Assembly (NCBI GenBank): GCA_024639555.1
Contig: JAHEID010000003.1
Location: 1-40,341, forward strand
Origin: Deltaproteobacteria bacterium
Lineage (GTDB): Bacteria > Desulfobacterota > Desulfobulbia > Desulfobulbales > BM004
Direction of reading: 5' to 3'
DNA: 40,341 nt
The translations under genes and the position numbers were made by a program. This document shows, piece by piece, positions 1 through 4,885 of this stretch (positions are counted from its first letter, which is position 1; every line of letters begins with the position of its first letter). The notes beneath the pieces were generated by a model, which did not search any database, was not told where the DNA came from, and worked only from the letters and a program-made list of their open reading frames with translations.

Positions 1-152
1 AAGTGAGGGTAGCAGAAAATTACCCAAATGGAACCTGGGTAAATACAGATGATTTGGGTACTATTGATAATGGTTTACACTTTGATGATGTTGGATATCG
101 ATTACTTGGTGAAAGATTTGCACTCGCAGCAATTAGTTTAATTGACCCTTAA
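1..152 (+). CDS. C-terminal end of an SGNH/GDSL-type esterase (CE6-like), partial
   Basis: An open frame enters from the left edge (first full codon at base 3) and stops with TAA at 150-152. The 49 visible residues include NGLHFDDVGYRLLGERFA, which resembles the last block of SGNH hydrolases of the sialate/xylan O-acetylesterase type (usually DGLHFD..GY..LG.RFA), where the His is catalytic. Here the expected Asp three residues before the His is Asn, with an Asp one position further upstream, so the dyad may be shifted or lost. Without the N-terminal part the substrate cannot be named. It belongs to the accessory segment ending at the tRNA-Glu fragment. Confidence 0.6.
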   Translation, partial: VRVAENYPNGTWVNTDDLGTIDNGLHFDDVGYRLLGERFALAAISLIDP

Positions 153-306
153 AATGAAATAGTTCAGATAAACAACAAAGCCAAGTAACAGACTATTATT
201 GAATTTGTCATTACTGCTGATATGTCTGACAGTGTCAAGTAGAAAAAACCTAGCCATTGCCCGTGTTTTATCGGGAGTTTTTCATTTCATATGCAGGGCA
301 CCGCCA

Positions 307-335
307 ACTGTAAAGATCTGCTATATCTTTACAGT
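307..335. repeat. Perfect 11-bp inverted repeat (hairpin)
   Basis: ACTGTAAAGAT at 307-317 is matched exactly by its reverse complement at 325-335 across a 7-nt loop. No T-tract follows on either strand, so a simple intrinsic terminator is unlikely. It could be an operator or an RNA hairpin. Confidence 0.6.
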
Positions 336-355
336 CGTGAATCATTCCTGAATTA

Positions 356-380
356 TCAAGGTATCCACAATACATCTTAA
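356..380 (-). repeat. 25-bp inverted repeat, family A, copy 1
   Basis: The arms are TCAAGGTAT and ACATCTTAA with a 7-nt centre. On the minus strand the centre reads ATTGTGG, matching the GTGG centre of the other family members. The family form is TCAAGATGT-N7-ATATSTTGA. Confidence 0.65.
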
Positions 381-389
381 CTTTTTTAG

Positions 390-414
390 TCAACATATCT
401 CCCTAATATATTGA
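390..414 (+). repeat. 25-bp inverted repeat, family A, copy 2
   Basis: Arms TCAACATAT and ATATATTGA flank a 7-nt centre CTCCCTA, which differs from the usual centre. The arm sequences and the 9-7-9 layout match the family. Confidence 0.55.
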
Positions 415-476
415 CCCGACTCATAAATCACGATATCTATATCCATCCAGTACTGATATTTTGGATATATCTTGAC

Positions 477-501
477 TTTTGATTGCCAGTGGACATCTTG
501 A
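477..501 (+). repeat. 25-bp inverted repeat, family A, copy 3 (left arm degenerate)
   Basis: The centre CCAGTGG and the right arm ACATCTTGA match the family; the left arm TTTTGATTG has decayed. It lies about 47 bp from the TGGCAAG-core repeat at 526-544, the same distance as in two other modules. Confidence 0.5.
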
Positions 502-525
502 ATCATTTTTTGCAAGATGAAAGTT

Positions 526-544
526 AAGATGTGGCAAGACATCT
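526..544 (+). repeat. Inverted repeat with GGCAAG core, family B, copy 1
   Basis: AAGATGT and ACATCT flank GGCAAG. The arms resemble family A, but the centre is a different conserved word (TGGCAAG in other copies). It sits between family A copy 3 and the operator-like palindrome at 569-581. Confidence 0.6.
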
Positions 545-568
545 ATAATTTTTAAAACCTTTCAAATA

Positions 569-581
569 ACCTCACTGTGGC
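569..581. promoter_or_regulatory. Operator-like palindrome ACCACA-N-TGTGGT, site 1
   Basis: ACCTCA-C-TGTGGC matches the 13-bp consensus at 10 of 12 arm positions. It lies 10 bp upstream of a TTGACT -35 box, the place where an activator usually binds. Sites with the same consensus occur at 1173, 3447, 28067 and 38835. Confidence 0.55.
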
Positions 582-591
582 ACTTCCCCCC

Positions 592-620
592 TTGACTTAC
601 CTTTTTTAGGTTTTAATATT
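592..620 (+). promoter_or_regulatory. Promoter of the small membrane protein gene
   Basis: TTGACT at 592-597 is followed after 17 bp by AATATT, or after 19 bp by TATTTA. The -10 box is weak, which fits activation from the palindrome just upstream. The leader contains ACCTCT (648-653) and AGAGGT (673-678), which can pair before the start codon. Confidence 0.5.
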
Positions 621-721
621 TATTCTTATATAAAAGTAACTCATACAACCTCTACAAAATCTTTTTAAATAAAGAGGTGTACATAGACTAAAAAATTATG
701 GCAAACAACAGGGTGAGAACT

Positions 722-1009
722 ATGTCTGATGTCACTGATGACAACAGCAAGAATCAGCAGGAGTCCGGAGAAGAATCGGAATTGGAAGCATCGAACGATA
801 CTGGGGAAAAAAAAGTACAGACAAAGTCCTATAACCACCTCAGAGGAGCAAGTTATATGGTTCTGCTCATTGCGGCTGTTTTTGTGATATACAAAATAAT
901 GACAAAAAGCTGTTGCGGAGCGTCTTGGTCAACGGTTGTCTTCACAGCTGTCCTCGGTTTTGGACTGCTGGCATATTCTTTCTATCACAAATCCCATGAT
1001 CATGATTGA
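722..1009 (+). CDS. Small two-segment membrane protein of unknown function
   Basis: The frame encodes about 95 residues from the ATG at 722. This start has GGTGAG just upstream, whereas the earlier ATG at 698 has no visible ribosome site. The N-terminal half is acidic and polar (about 45 residues). Two hydrophobic segments follow, around ASYMVLLIAAVFVIYKIM and WSTVVFTAVLGFGLLAYSF, with a CC pair between them. The C-terminus ends in KSHDHD, a possible metal-binding tail. No family is recognised. The gene has its own promoter with the shared operator-like palindrome and an intrinsic terminator at 1046-1069, so it looks monocistronic and expressed. Confidence 0.65.
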   Translation: MSDVTDDNSKNQQESGEESELEASNDTGEKKVQTKSYNHLRGASYMVLLIAAVFVIYKIMTKSCCGASWSTVVFTAVLGFGLLAYSFYHKSHDHD

Positions 1010-1045
1010 TTCTTACAATACCAAAATATCCATTGGATACATTAA

Positions 1046-1069
1046 TCCTGCCTTCGGGCGGGGTTTTTT
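1046..1069 (+). terminator. Intrinsic terminator with TTCG loop
   Basis: CCTGCC and GGCGGG form a 6-bp stem (one T-G pair) around a TTCG tetraloop, followed by TTTTTT. An almost identical terminator occurs at 4576-4599, and both are followed at once by a family A repeat. A degenerate family A copy (centre CCATTGG, right arm ATACATTAA) abuts the upstream side at 1021-1045. Confidence 0.85.
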
Positions 1070-1078
1070 ATTTGATAT

Positions 1079-1103
1079 TTAAAATGTACAGTGGAAATAT
1101 TCA
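1079..1103 (+). repeat. 25-bp inverted repeat, family A, copy 4
   Basis: TTAAAATGT and AAATATTCA flank ACAGTGG. It lies directly after the terminator at 1046-1069, with its centre 47 bp from the family B centre at 1138. Confidence 0.6.
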
Positions 1104-1126
1104 GTCAGATTTTGTATGACAAAACC

Positions 1127-1147
1127 CAAGATGTTGGCAAGACATCT
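1127..1147 (+). repeat. Inverted repeat with TGGCAAG core, family B, copy 2
   Basis: CAAGATGT and ACATCT flank TGGCAAG. Layout and sequence follow copy 1 closely; both are followed by ATA and then, after some 25-30 bp, by the operator-like palindrome. Confidence 0.65.
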
Positions 1148-1172
1148 ATAGTTCATGAAAAATCCCTTTCCT

Positions 1173-1185
1173 AACACATTGTGAC
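1173..1185. promoter_or_regulatory. Operator-like palindrome, site 2 (degenerate)
   Basis: AACACA-T-TGTGAC matches the 13-bp consensus at 9 of 12 arm positions. A TTGATT follows only 2 bp later, so the spacing seen at sites 1 and 3 is shortened here. Order and flanking words still match the other modules. Confidence 0.4.
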
Positions 1186-1243
1186 ACTTGATTTATCCAT
1201 CCACAAAATGTTATTAATAAAACTTAATCTTACCATAAATATA

Positions 1244-1283
1244 AACCTCTAAGAGAGAAGACTCTAGTGAGAGAGGTTTTTCT
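1244..1283 (+). terminator. Early terminator in the leader of the 1440 gene
   Basis: AACCTCT pairs with AGAGGTT across a loop that can itself fold (AGAG/CTCT), and TTTTTCTT follows. It sits about 65 bp after the operator-like palindrome and 160 bp before the next gene. It would release a short RNA or act as an attenuator. AACCTCTA is conserved in the other two leaders. Confidence 0.55.
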
Positions 1284-1439
1284 TAAAATGCCAGTTTAAA
1301 GCCTTCATCGGGAAGTGTTGTTTTCTTTGAAGGCCATTTGTGTTTTTGACAAGGACCGAAAGAAGCGATTACTTATCACCAATGTATAAGTACAATAATT
1401 AGCAACAATCCTTTCTAATCCATCATCATGGAGACAAGT

Positions 1440-2906
1440 ATGCATAGTAAATATATTCGATCAATCTGTGCAGCCGTAGCCTCGGCGTTTCTGTATATAA
1501 ATGCTATGCCTGCTTTCGCCGACTACACCAGAGTTACTGTTACTGGTACTGTCAGTGGCGTAGAAAGTGATTTGGGTGGTGGAACCTTTTTCGATCTCGG
1601 AGTGGACGATACAATTACCGGGCAGTTTGTTTACGGCACCAGCGAGGCGGATGCGACTTCAGTAGATTCAGAGGGCACTTTTAGCAAAGATTACTTTTTT
1701 ACCGGAAACAACTACGGCGCATCCATTACGAGCGCGAGCGGATCGGCAGGTTTTCAGAACGATCGGCTATCGCTTTTTGTCGATAATAATTTTCCGGTCG
1801 AAGCCGAAGATGCCGCTATTGTTGATCTTATTAACGAGGAATTCGGACTGAACATTCAAGTGGGGAACCAGCTGGATGGCTGGGGGATTGACGCAGAGTC
1901 ACCAGACGCAATCTGGGATAATCAGAATGACTGCCTGGTTAATGGTGCAGATTTGGAAATTATATTGCTTGATGTTGATGCAACGATGTATGACGGTCTG
2001 CCAGCAGCCCCCAATCTTCCGGAGCCGCCTGCTCAGAATGTGATCGATGCCCCTTTGTTCTTTATCGAGGAGGCCAGTGGCTCAACAGGCTGCGAAAATA
2101 TAGTCTACTCCGCTTACGGCAGGATTACCGATCTCCAGTACGAGCTGATTGAAAATGTAGCGACTCCCTATAATGATACCCAGGTTGCTATCATCGATGA
2201 TTTCACCATCGTGAAAAACGGCAATACCATCTGGTCGGATTCCTTTGGTGATGGCATTGCACCGATTACCAATGACGACTATCTCGTGAATGGTGCCGTG
2301 GGGCCGGAGTCGGGTGGAAAGCTCGCAATGGATACCTCTGTGGGTTCGGAGATCACTACGGGTACGAGCGGGCTCGAGATCGTTCGCCACCGGGTGCGCA
2401 AGAAGACCTCCACTGGCAGTGATATTACCAAAGGCCTCAGGACCGACGATACCTTTTCGGTGACGGCGACCTTTGACCTGACAGTGCCCGAGTTGCCTGG
2501 TGAGCATTACGGGATCATGCTGGCTGATAGTGTCAGCGGCACACCGGGGAATGACCACCTGGGCCTGGGTGTGCGGCACACATTCAAAGGCGATTTGAAG
2601 ATTCAATTCCGTCGACATGACAATCAGACAGGTACAGTCACCGTAATTGACGAGGTGGCACTGGATACGACCTCAGGTCATGAGCAGATTACCCTGAAAC
2701 TCAACCGGGCGAGTACGGGTACCAATGCCATTACCGCCTCCTATACCTACGGAGCCGGGTCGCCTGTTCCCTTTGCATCTACCGCAACCATCTTCAACGG
2801 GGAGAATTATACCCGGGCACAGTTTATGGCAGTGACGCCTTTGGAAGTGCCGGAAAGCGCCGCGCCCAAGGCCATGCCCTGGTTGTTCTTGCTGCTCGAG
2901 GAATAA
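1440..2906 (+). CDS. Secreted protein of unknown function, C-terminus probably truncated
   Basis: The ATG at 1440 is preferred because GGAG lies 6 nt upstream; an in-frame ATG at 1428 has no ribosome site. The product has about 488 residues. It begins with a signal peptide (basic start, hydrophobic stretch, AFA-D cleavage site) followed by TVTGTVSGVESD and GQFVYGT, a style common in exported PEP-CTERM-like proteins. Two low-complexity beta-rich halves follow; no catalytic motif is recognised. The last residues MPWLFLLLEE look like the start of a hydrophobic sorting or anchor segment, but the frame stops there and a transposase remnant begins at the overlapping TAATG. Its GC-rich codons differ from the AT-rich surroundings, suggesting separate acquisition. 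Confidence 0.6.
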   Translation: MHSKYIRSICAAVASAFLYINAMPAFADYTRVTVTGTVSGVESDLGGGTFFDLGVDDTITGQFVYGTSEADATSVDSEGTFSKDYFFTGNNYGASITSASGSAGFQNDRLSLFVDNNFPVEAEDAAIVDLINEEFGLNIQVGNQLDGWGIDAESPDAIWDNQNDCLVNGADLEIILLDVDATMYDGLPAAPNLPEPPAQNVIDAPLFFIEEASGSTGCENIVYSAYGRITDLQYELIENVATPYNDTQVAIIDDFTIVKNGNTIWSDSFGDGIAPITNDDYLVNGAVGPESGGKLAMDTSVGSEITTGTSGLEIVRHRVRKKTSTGSDITKGLRTDDTFSVTATFDLTVPELPGEHYGIMLADSVSGTPGNDHLGLGVRHTFKGDLKIQFRRHDNQTGTVTVIDEVALDTTSGHEQITLKLNRASTGTNAITASYTYGAGSPVPFASTATIFNGENYTRAQFMAVTPLEVPESAAPKAMPWLFLLLEE

Positions 2907-3079
2907 TGGTTTTTATCAATGAGACAGATGTCATCCGTAAGATCCTGGAGCATCTTGGGCTATGGGAAGACAAGACTCCCCCAGAACGCGCTCCACCCGA
3001 TTCAATTCCCTAAAAGAATTACGAACCGTATGACGACGGCTGGCCGCAGTAAGAGGAACCGTCAGTTACTATCCATTGA
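2906..3079 (+). pseudogene. C-terminal remnant of an IS91-family transposase
   Basis: Reading from the ATG that overlaps the previous stop gives VFINETDVIRKILEHLGLW, then PPERAPPDSIP, an in-frame TAA, NYEPYDDGWPQ, a second TAA, and EEPSVTIH before TGA. This fits the tail of IS91-type (Y2) transposases, in which a VI.KILEHLGLW block is followed by a proline-rich linker. The two stops and the lack of any upstream catalytic part show that it is dead. Similarity is judged from remembered family pattern, not from a search. Confidence 0.65.
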
Positions 3080-3217
3080 GCCTGTCTTTTAAGATTATAT
3101 TTTCAGGCTGGTGGATTATTGCGCTGTTTGTTTTAACCAATAATCTAGATTTATTCCTCGCTTATCTATTTACGCATAACTGCTATATCGTTACACTCTT
3201 GAATAATTCTCAATGTG

Positions 3218-3242
3218 TCAAGATGTACAGTGGATATGTTGA
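3218..3242 (+). repeat. 25-bp inverted repeat, family A, copy 5
   Basis: TCAAGATGT and ATATGTTGA flank ACAGTGG. This is one of the cleanest copies and defines the family consensus. Confidence 0.7.
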
Positions 3243-3257
3243 CTCTCATCAAAGAGT

Positions 3258-3293
3258 AAGGGGACCAACCAATCACGGCTGATCCCCTTTTTT
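3258..3293 (+). terminator. Intrinsic terminator
   Basis: AAGGGGA pairs with TCCCCTT across an 18-nt loop, and the T-run continues to six T. It lies 16 bp after family A copy 5 and before copy 6, with no clear gene ending just upstream, as if transcription starting near copy 5 is stopped at once. Confidence 0.7.
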
Positions 3294-3380
3294 CGTTGAA
3301 TTTCAATGACGACACCCCGGACGGCTTTTTGTTTTTTGCCTCCCTCCATTGGTTTAAAATCGTTAATCTTTCCTATAGAA

Positions 3381-3405
3381 TCAAGGTGTACTTTGGACAT
3401 CTTGA
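3381..3405 (+). repeat. 25-bp inverted repeat, family A, copy 6
   Basis: TCAAGGTGT and ACATCTTGA flank ACTTTGG; the arms differ from perfect symmetry at one position. A TGGCAAG word follows at 3407-3413, closer than in the other modules. Confidence 0.7.
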
Positions 3406-3446
3406 ATGGCAAGCAATCTGAACTTTAGGCTCAATCTCCCCAAGCC

Positions 3447-3459
3447 ACCACATTGTGGT
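3447..3459. promoter_or_regulatory. Operator-like palindrome, site 3 (perfect)
   Basis: ACCACA-T-TGTGGT is a perfect 6+1+6 palindrome ending 9 bp before a TTGACT -35 box at 3469-3474. At site 1 the gap is 10 bp. Confidence 0.6.
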
Positions 3460-3468
3460 ACTTTCTTC

Positions 3469-3497
3469 TTGACTATCTGATTGTTTCTATTTAAGAA
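3469..3497 (+). promoter_or_regulatory. Promoter of the mini-ORF leader
   Basis: TTGACT is followed after 17 bp by TAAGAA. The weak -10 and the palindrome upstream suggest activator dependence. The transcript would carry AACCTCTATGAGG, the mini-ORF at 3536 and the terminator at 3570-3606. Confidence 0.45.
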
Positions 3498-3535
3498 TAA
3501 CAATTACATACATAACCTCTATGAGGAGTTTCGCC

Positions 3536-3568
3536 ATGAAAAGGAGTAAGTTTAAAAAGCTTATATAA
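3536..3568 (+). CDS. Ten-residue mini-ORF, possible leader peptide
   Basis: ATG to TAA encodes MKRSKFKKLI, a strongly basic peptide, with GAGGAG about 8 nt before the ATG. It lies between a promoter and an intrinsic terminator only 2 nt after its stop, the layout of a leader-peptide attenuator or a tiny independent transcript. It is too short for the ORF track and could be chance. Confidence 0.4.
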   Translation: MKRSKFKKLI

Positions 3569-3569
3569 G

Positions 3570-3606
3570 GCCTCGTGGGTATAGTCCACCCCAACGGGGC
3601 TTTTGT
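3570..3606 (+). terminator. Intrinsic terminator after the mini-ORF
   Basis: GCCTCGT pairs with ACGGGGC, with an inner GTGG/CCAC stem, followed by TTTTGTGTTTT. Promoter to terminator is only about 100 nt. Confidence 0.6.
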
Positions 3607-3700
3607 GTTTTATTATCTCAAGAAAAAGCCAAACCTGCCGTGAGACAGGGACGGAAAATTGCGGGTCTTATAGGAGATAGCCGGGTTGCCTTGAAAAGGG

Positions 3701-3735
3701 TTTCGGCACGCCCCAATTATTGGCGCGTGCCGAAA
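3701..3735. repeat. 35-bp near-perfect inverted repeat
   Basis: Two 17-nt arms (TTTCGGCACGC followed by CCCAAT, and its complement) are symmetric around one T, with one C-C mismatch. Poly-A, not poly-T, follows on the plus strand, so it is not a standard terminator for either neighbour. It ends 38 bp before the start codon at 3773. Confidence 0.6.
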
Positions 3736-3772
3736 AAAAATTACTTATCACCCCAATCTTGAGGAAAAGAAA

Positions 3773-4267
3773 ATGAACACAAGCGGAAGACATCGAATCT
3801 ACATCACCCTGCTGCTGGGAAGCTTGCTGATTGCTCCGTCGCAAGTATTCAGCGAGCCACCCCGTCCTGAAGCTGAAGCTCAAGCAGAACTTAAACAAGT
3901 TCTTAAAGCAATTTACGATGATGCTATGTCAGCAAATGTCGAAGGACTTACAACTAGTCATCTTATTTCATCTAAGTTTACTAAATTTGGACCTCGAAAT
4001 TTCAGTAGACAAACAGCCGATGAAACGAATGAATCAGAGGCATCTTTCTTTACTTCAATCAAAGATCTAAAAGTGGAACTAAAAGATGTCAAGATAGATG
4101 TCTTTGGAGAAGTCGCAGTTACAACATTCTATCCTCATTTTTCATTCGTGAAGGATGACCAACTTAAAGAAGGCTCCAGTCGACAGACTCTTGTCTTTCT
4201 AAAAACAGATCAGGGCTGGAAAATCATTCATGAGCATGGAACTCCTAAGAAGTGTTTCACTGAATGA
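3773..4267 (+). CDS. Exported NTF2/SnoaL-like (DUF4440-type) protein
   Basis: The product has 164 residues. The start has GAGGAAAAG directly upstream. A signal peptide is clear: a basic start, the hydrophobic ITLLLGSLLIAPSQVFS, and cleavage before EPP. The mature part looks like one cone-shaped NTF2/SnoaL domain: an N-terminal helix with LKAIYDDAMSANVEGL, a middle strand region, and the closing TLVFLKTDQGWKIIHEHGTP, the typical end of nuclear-transport-factor-2-like and ketosteroid-isomerase-like proteins. Such domains bind small ligands or act as scaffolds, so no activity can be assigned. The gene belongs to the accessory region and shares the word ATTACTTATCACC upstream (3740-3752) with the 1440 gene (1368-1380). 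Confidence 0.7.
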   Translation: MNTSGRHRIYITLLLGSLLIAPSQVFSEPPRPEAEAQAELKQVLKAIYDDAMSANVEGLTTSHLISSKFTKFGPRNFSRQTADETNESEASFFTSIKDLKVELKDVKIDVFGEVAVTTFYPHFSFVKDDQLKEGSSRQTLVFLKTDQGWKIIHEHGTPKKCFTE

Positions 4268-4348
4268 CAGTCAAAACTCTATTTAAAAATAGCAACGAAA
4301 GTGAGTGACCATTTCACGGCCTAATGCTTGAATTAGAATACAAAAGTG

Positions 4349-4548
4349 ATGATTAGAAAGTGGGCACTATTACTTCATATTATCAAGTTAACAGTGTTGA
4401 TTGCGATCCCCATGGGCCAAATCCAGAAAATTTTTATAAAGTTTTTCCAAACGACCCAAGCATAACAGGAGTGCAAAACTCTTCGTATCCGACACCGTCT
4501 TTTTCACTTGGTGAGATCCCCATAGCCTGTTGCGCTCCTGATCAATAG
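4349..4548 (+). pseudogene. Possible frameshifted small exported protein
   Basis: From the ATG at 4349 the frame gives MIRKWALLLHIIKL followed by a hydrophobic stretch like a signal peptide, but stops at 4465. The overlapping frame, tracked from a GTG at 4360, continues to 4548 with DPHGPNPENFYKVFPND and ends in IACCAPDQ, 28 bp before a good terminator. One frameshift near 4400-4450 would join a signal peptide to a mature part. Either frame alone could also be chance; no family is recognised. Confidence 0.3.
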
Positions 4549-4575
4549 AGAGCAGTTCACATACCACAAGAAGAA

Positions 4576-4599
4576 TCCTGCCTCCGGGCGGGGTTTTTT
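4576..4599 (+). terminator. Intrinsic terminator, near-copy of the one at 1046
   Basis: The CCTGCC/GGCGGG stem around a TCCG loop with TTTTTT differs from the 1046 terminator by one loop base. A family A repeat follows in both places. Confidence 0.85.
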
Positions 4600-4607
4600 A
4601 TGTGATA

Positions 4608-4632
4608 TTAAGATGTACGTTGGATATGTTAA
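4608..4632 (+). repeat. 25-bp inverted repeat, family A, copy 7
   Basis: TTAAGATGT and ATATGTTAA flank ACGTTGG. Its centre is 47 bp from that of the family B repeat at 4655-4679. Confidence 0.7.
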
Positions 4633-4654
4633 GTCAGAGCTTGAATTACTAAAC

Positions 4655-4679
4655 TCAACATTATGGCAAGGATATTTAA
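4655..4679 (+). repeat. Inverted repeat with TGGCAAG core, family B, copy 3
   Basis: TCAACATTA and GATATTTAA flank TGGCAAG. It lies midway between two family A copies, 47 and 45 bp centre to centre. Confidence 0.55.
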
Positions 4680-4699
4680 CTTTCAGCGACAGAGAAAAG

Positions 4700-4724
4700 T
4701 TAACATATCCAGTGGATATATTGA
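4700..4724 (+). repeat. 25-bp inverted repeat, family A, copy 8
   Basis: TTAACATAT and ATATATTGA flank CCAGTGG. It is the last copy seen, 90 bp before the tRNA-Glu fragment; none was noticed in the core genome beyond. Confidence 0.65.
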
Positions 4725-4814
4725 ATCTGATTCTGACGGCTTTTAAATCACATAGACGGCGTTAAACGGACATAGCCGGAGGTAAAGTCAGGTAAAGTAC
4801 TCTCAAAATTGGCC

Positions 4815-4858
4815 TTTCACGCCGGCGACACGAGTTCAAATCTCGTTGGGGGCGCCAC
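4815..4858 (+). other. 3' fragment of tRNA-Glu (TTC), probable island attachment site
   Basis: The sequence starts in the anticodon loop (CTTTCAC, anticodon TTC) and runs through the 3' anticodon strand, variable loop, T arm (ACGAG-TTCAAAT-CTCGT), acceptor 3' strand TGGGGGC, a discriminator G and CCA. The 5' half (acceptor, D arm and 5' anticodon strand) is absent: the bases before it (AAATTGG) cannot pair. Such a truncated tRNA 3' end is the classical direct-repeat scar of a tyrosine-integrase element inserted in a tRNA gene; the intact tRNA would lie to the left, outside the window. The core gene purL ends 28 bp further on. Confidence 0.75.
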
Positions 4859-4885
4859 ATTATAGGAGTTAAGGCCGCAAAGTGT

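Larger units (their letters stand above)
153..721. other. Gene-free regulatory stretch rich in inverted repeats
   Basis: No convincing reading frame is seen between the esterase tail and the small membrane protein. The stretch holds a perfect 11-bp hairpin (307-335), three 25-bp inverted repeats, one TGGCAAG-core repeat, an ACCACA-N-TGTGGT-like palindrome and a TTGACT promoter, each listed separately. A weak CCCG/CGGG stem followed by TTTTT near 257-283 could end the esterase transcript. Confidence 0.6.

Noticed and set aside
2082-2618. 178-residue minus-strand ORF opposite the secreted-protein gene
   Set aside because: It is a shadow of the GC-rich plus-strand gene, with no ribosome site, no recognisable motif and His/Arg-rich antisense composition.
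3076-3282. 68-residue hydrophobic ORF starting with TTG
   Set aside because: It spans a family A repeat and runs into a terminator, starts with TTG without a ribosome site and shows no protein-like pattern beyond AT-rich hydrophobicity.
3668-4070. Minus-strand ORF 3668-3898 and alternative-frame ORF 3831-4070
   Set aside because: Both overlap the NTF2-like gene, whose signal peptide, start signal and fold pattern are convincing in the chosen frame.
356-4724. Integron attC array or CRISPR array
   Set aside because: The repeats are 25-bp inverted repeats at irregular distances of tens to thousands of bases. They lack regular spacers, and the GTTRRRY/RYYYAAC core of attC sites could not be found at cassette borders.
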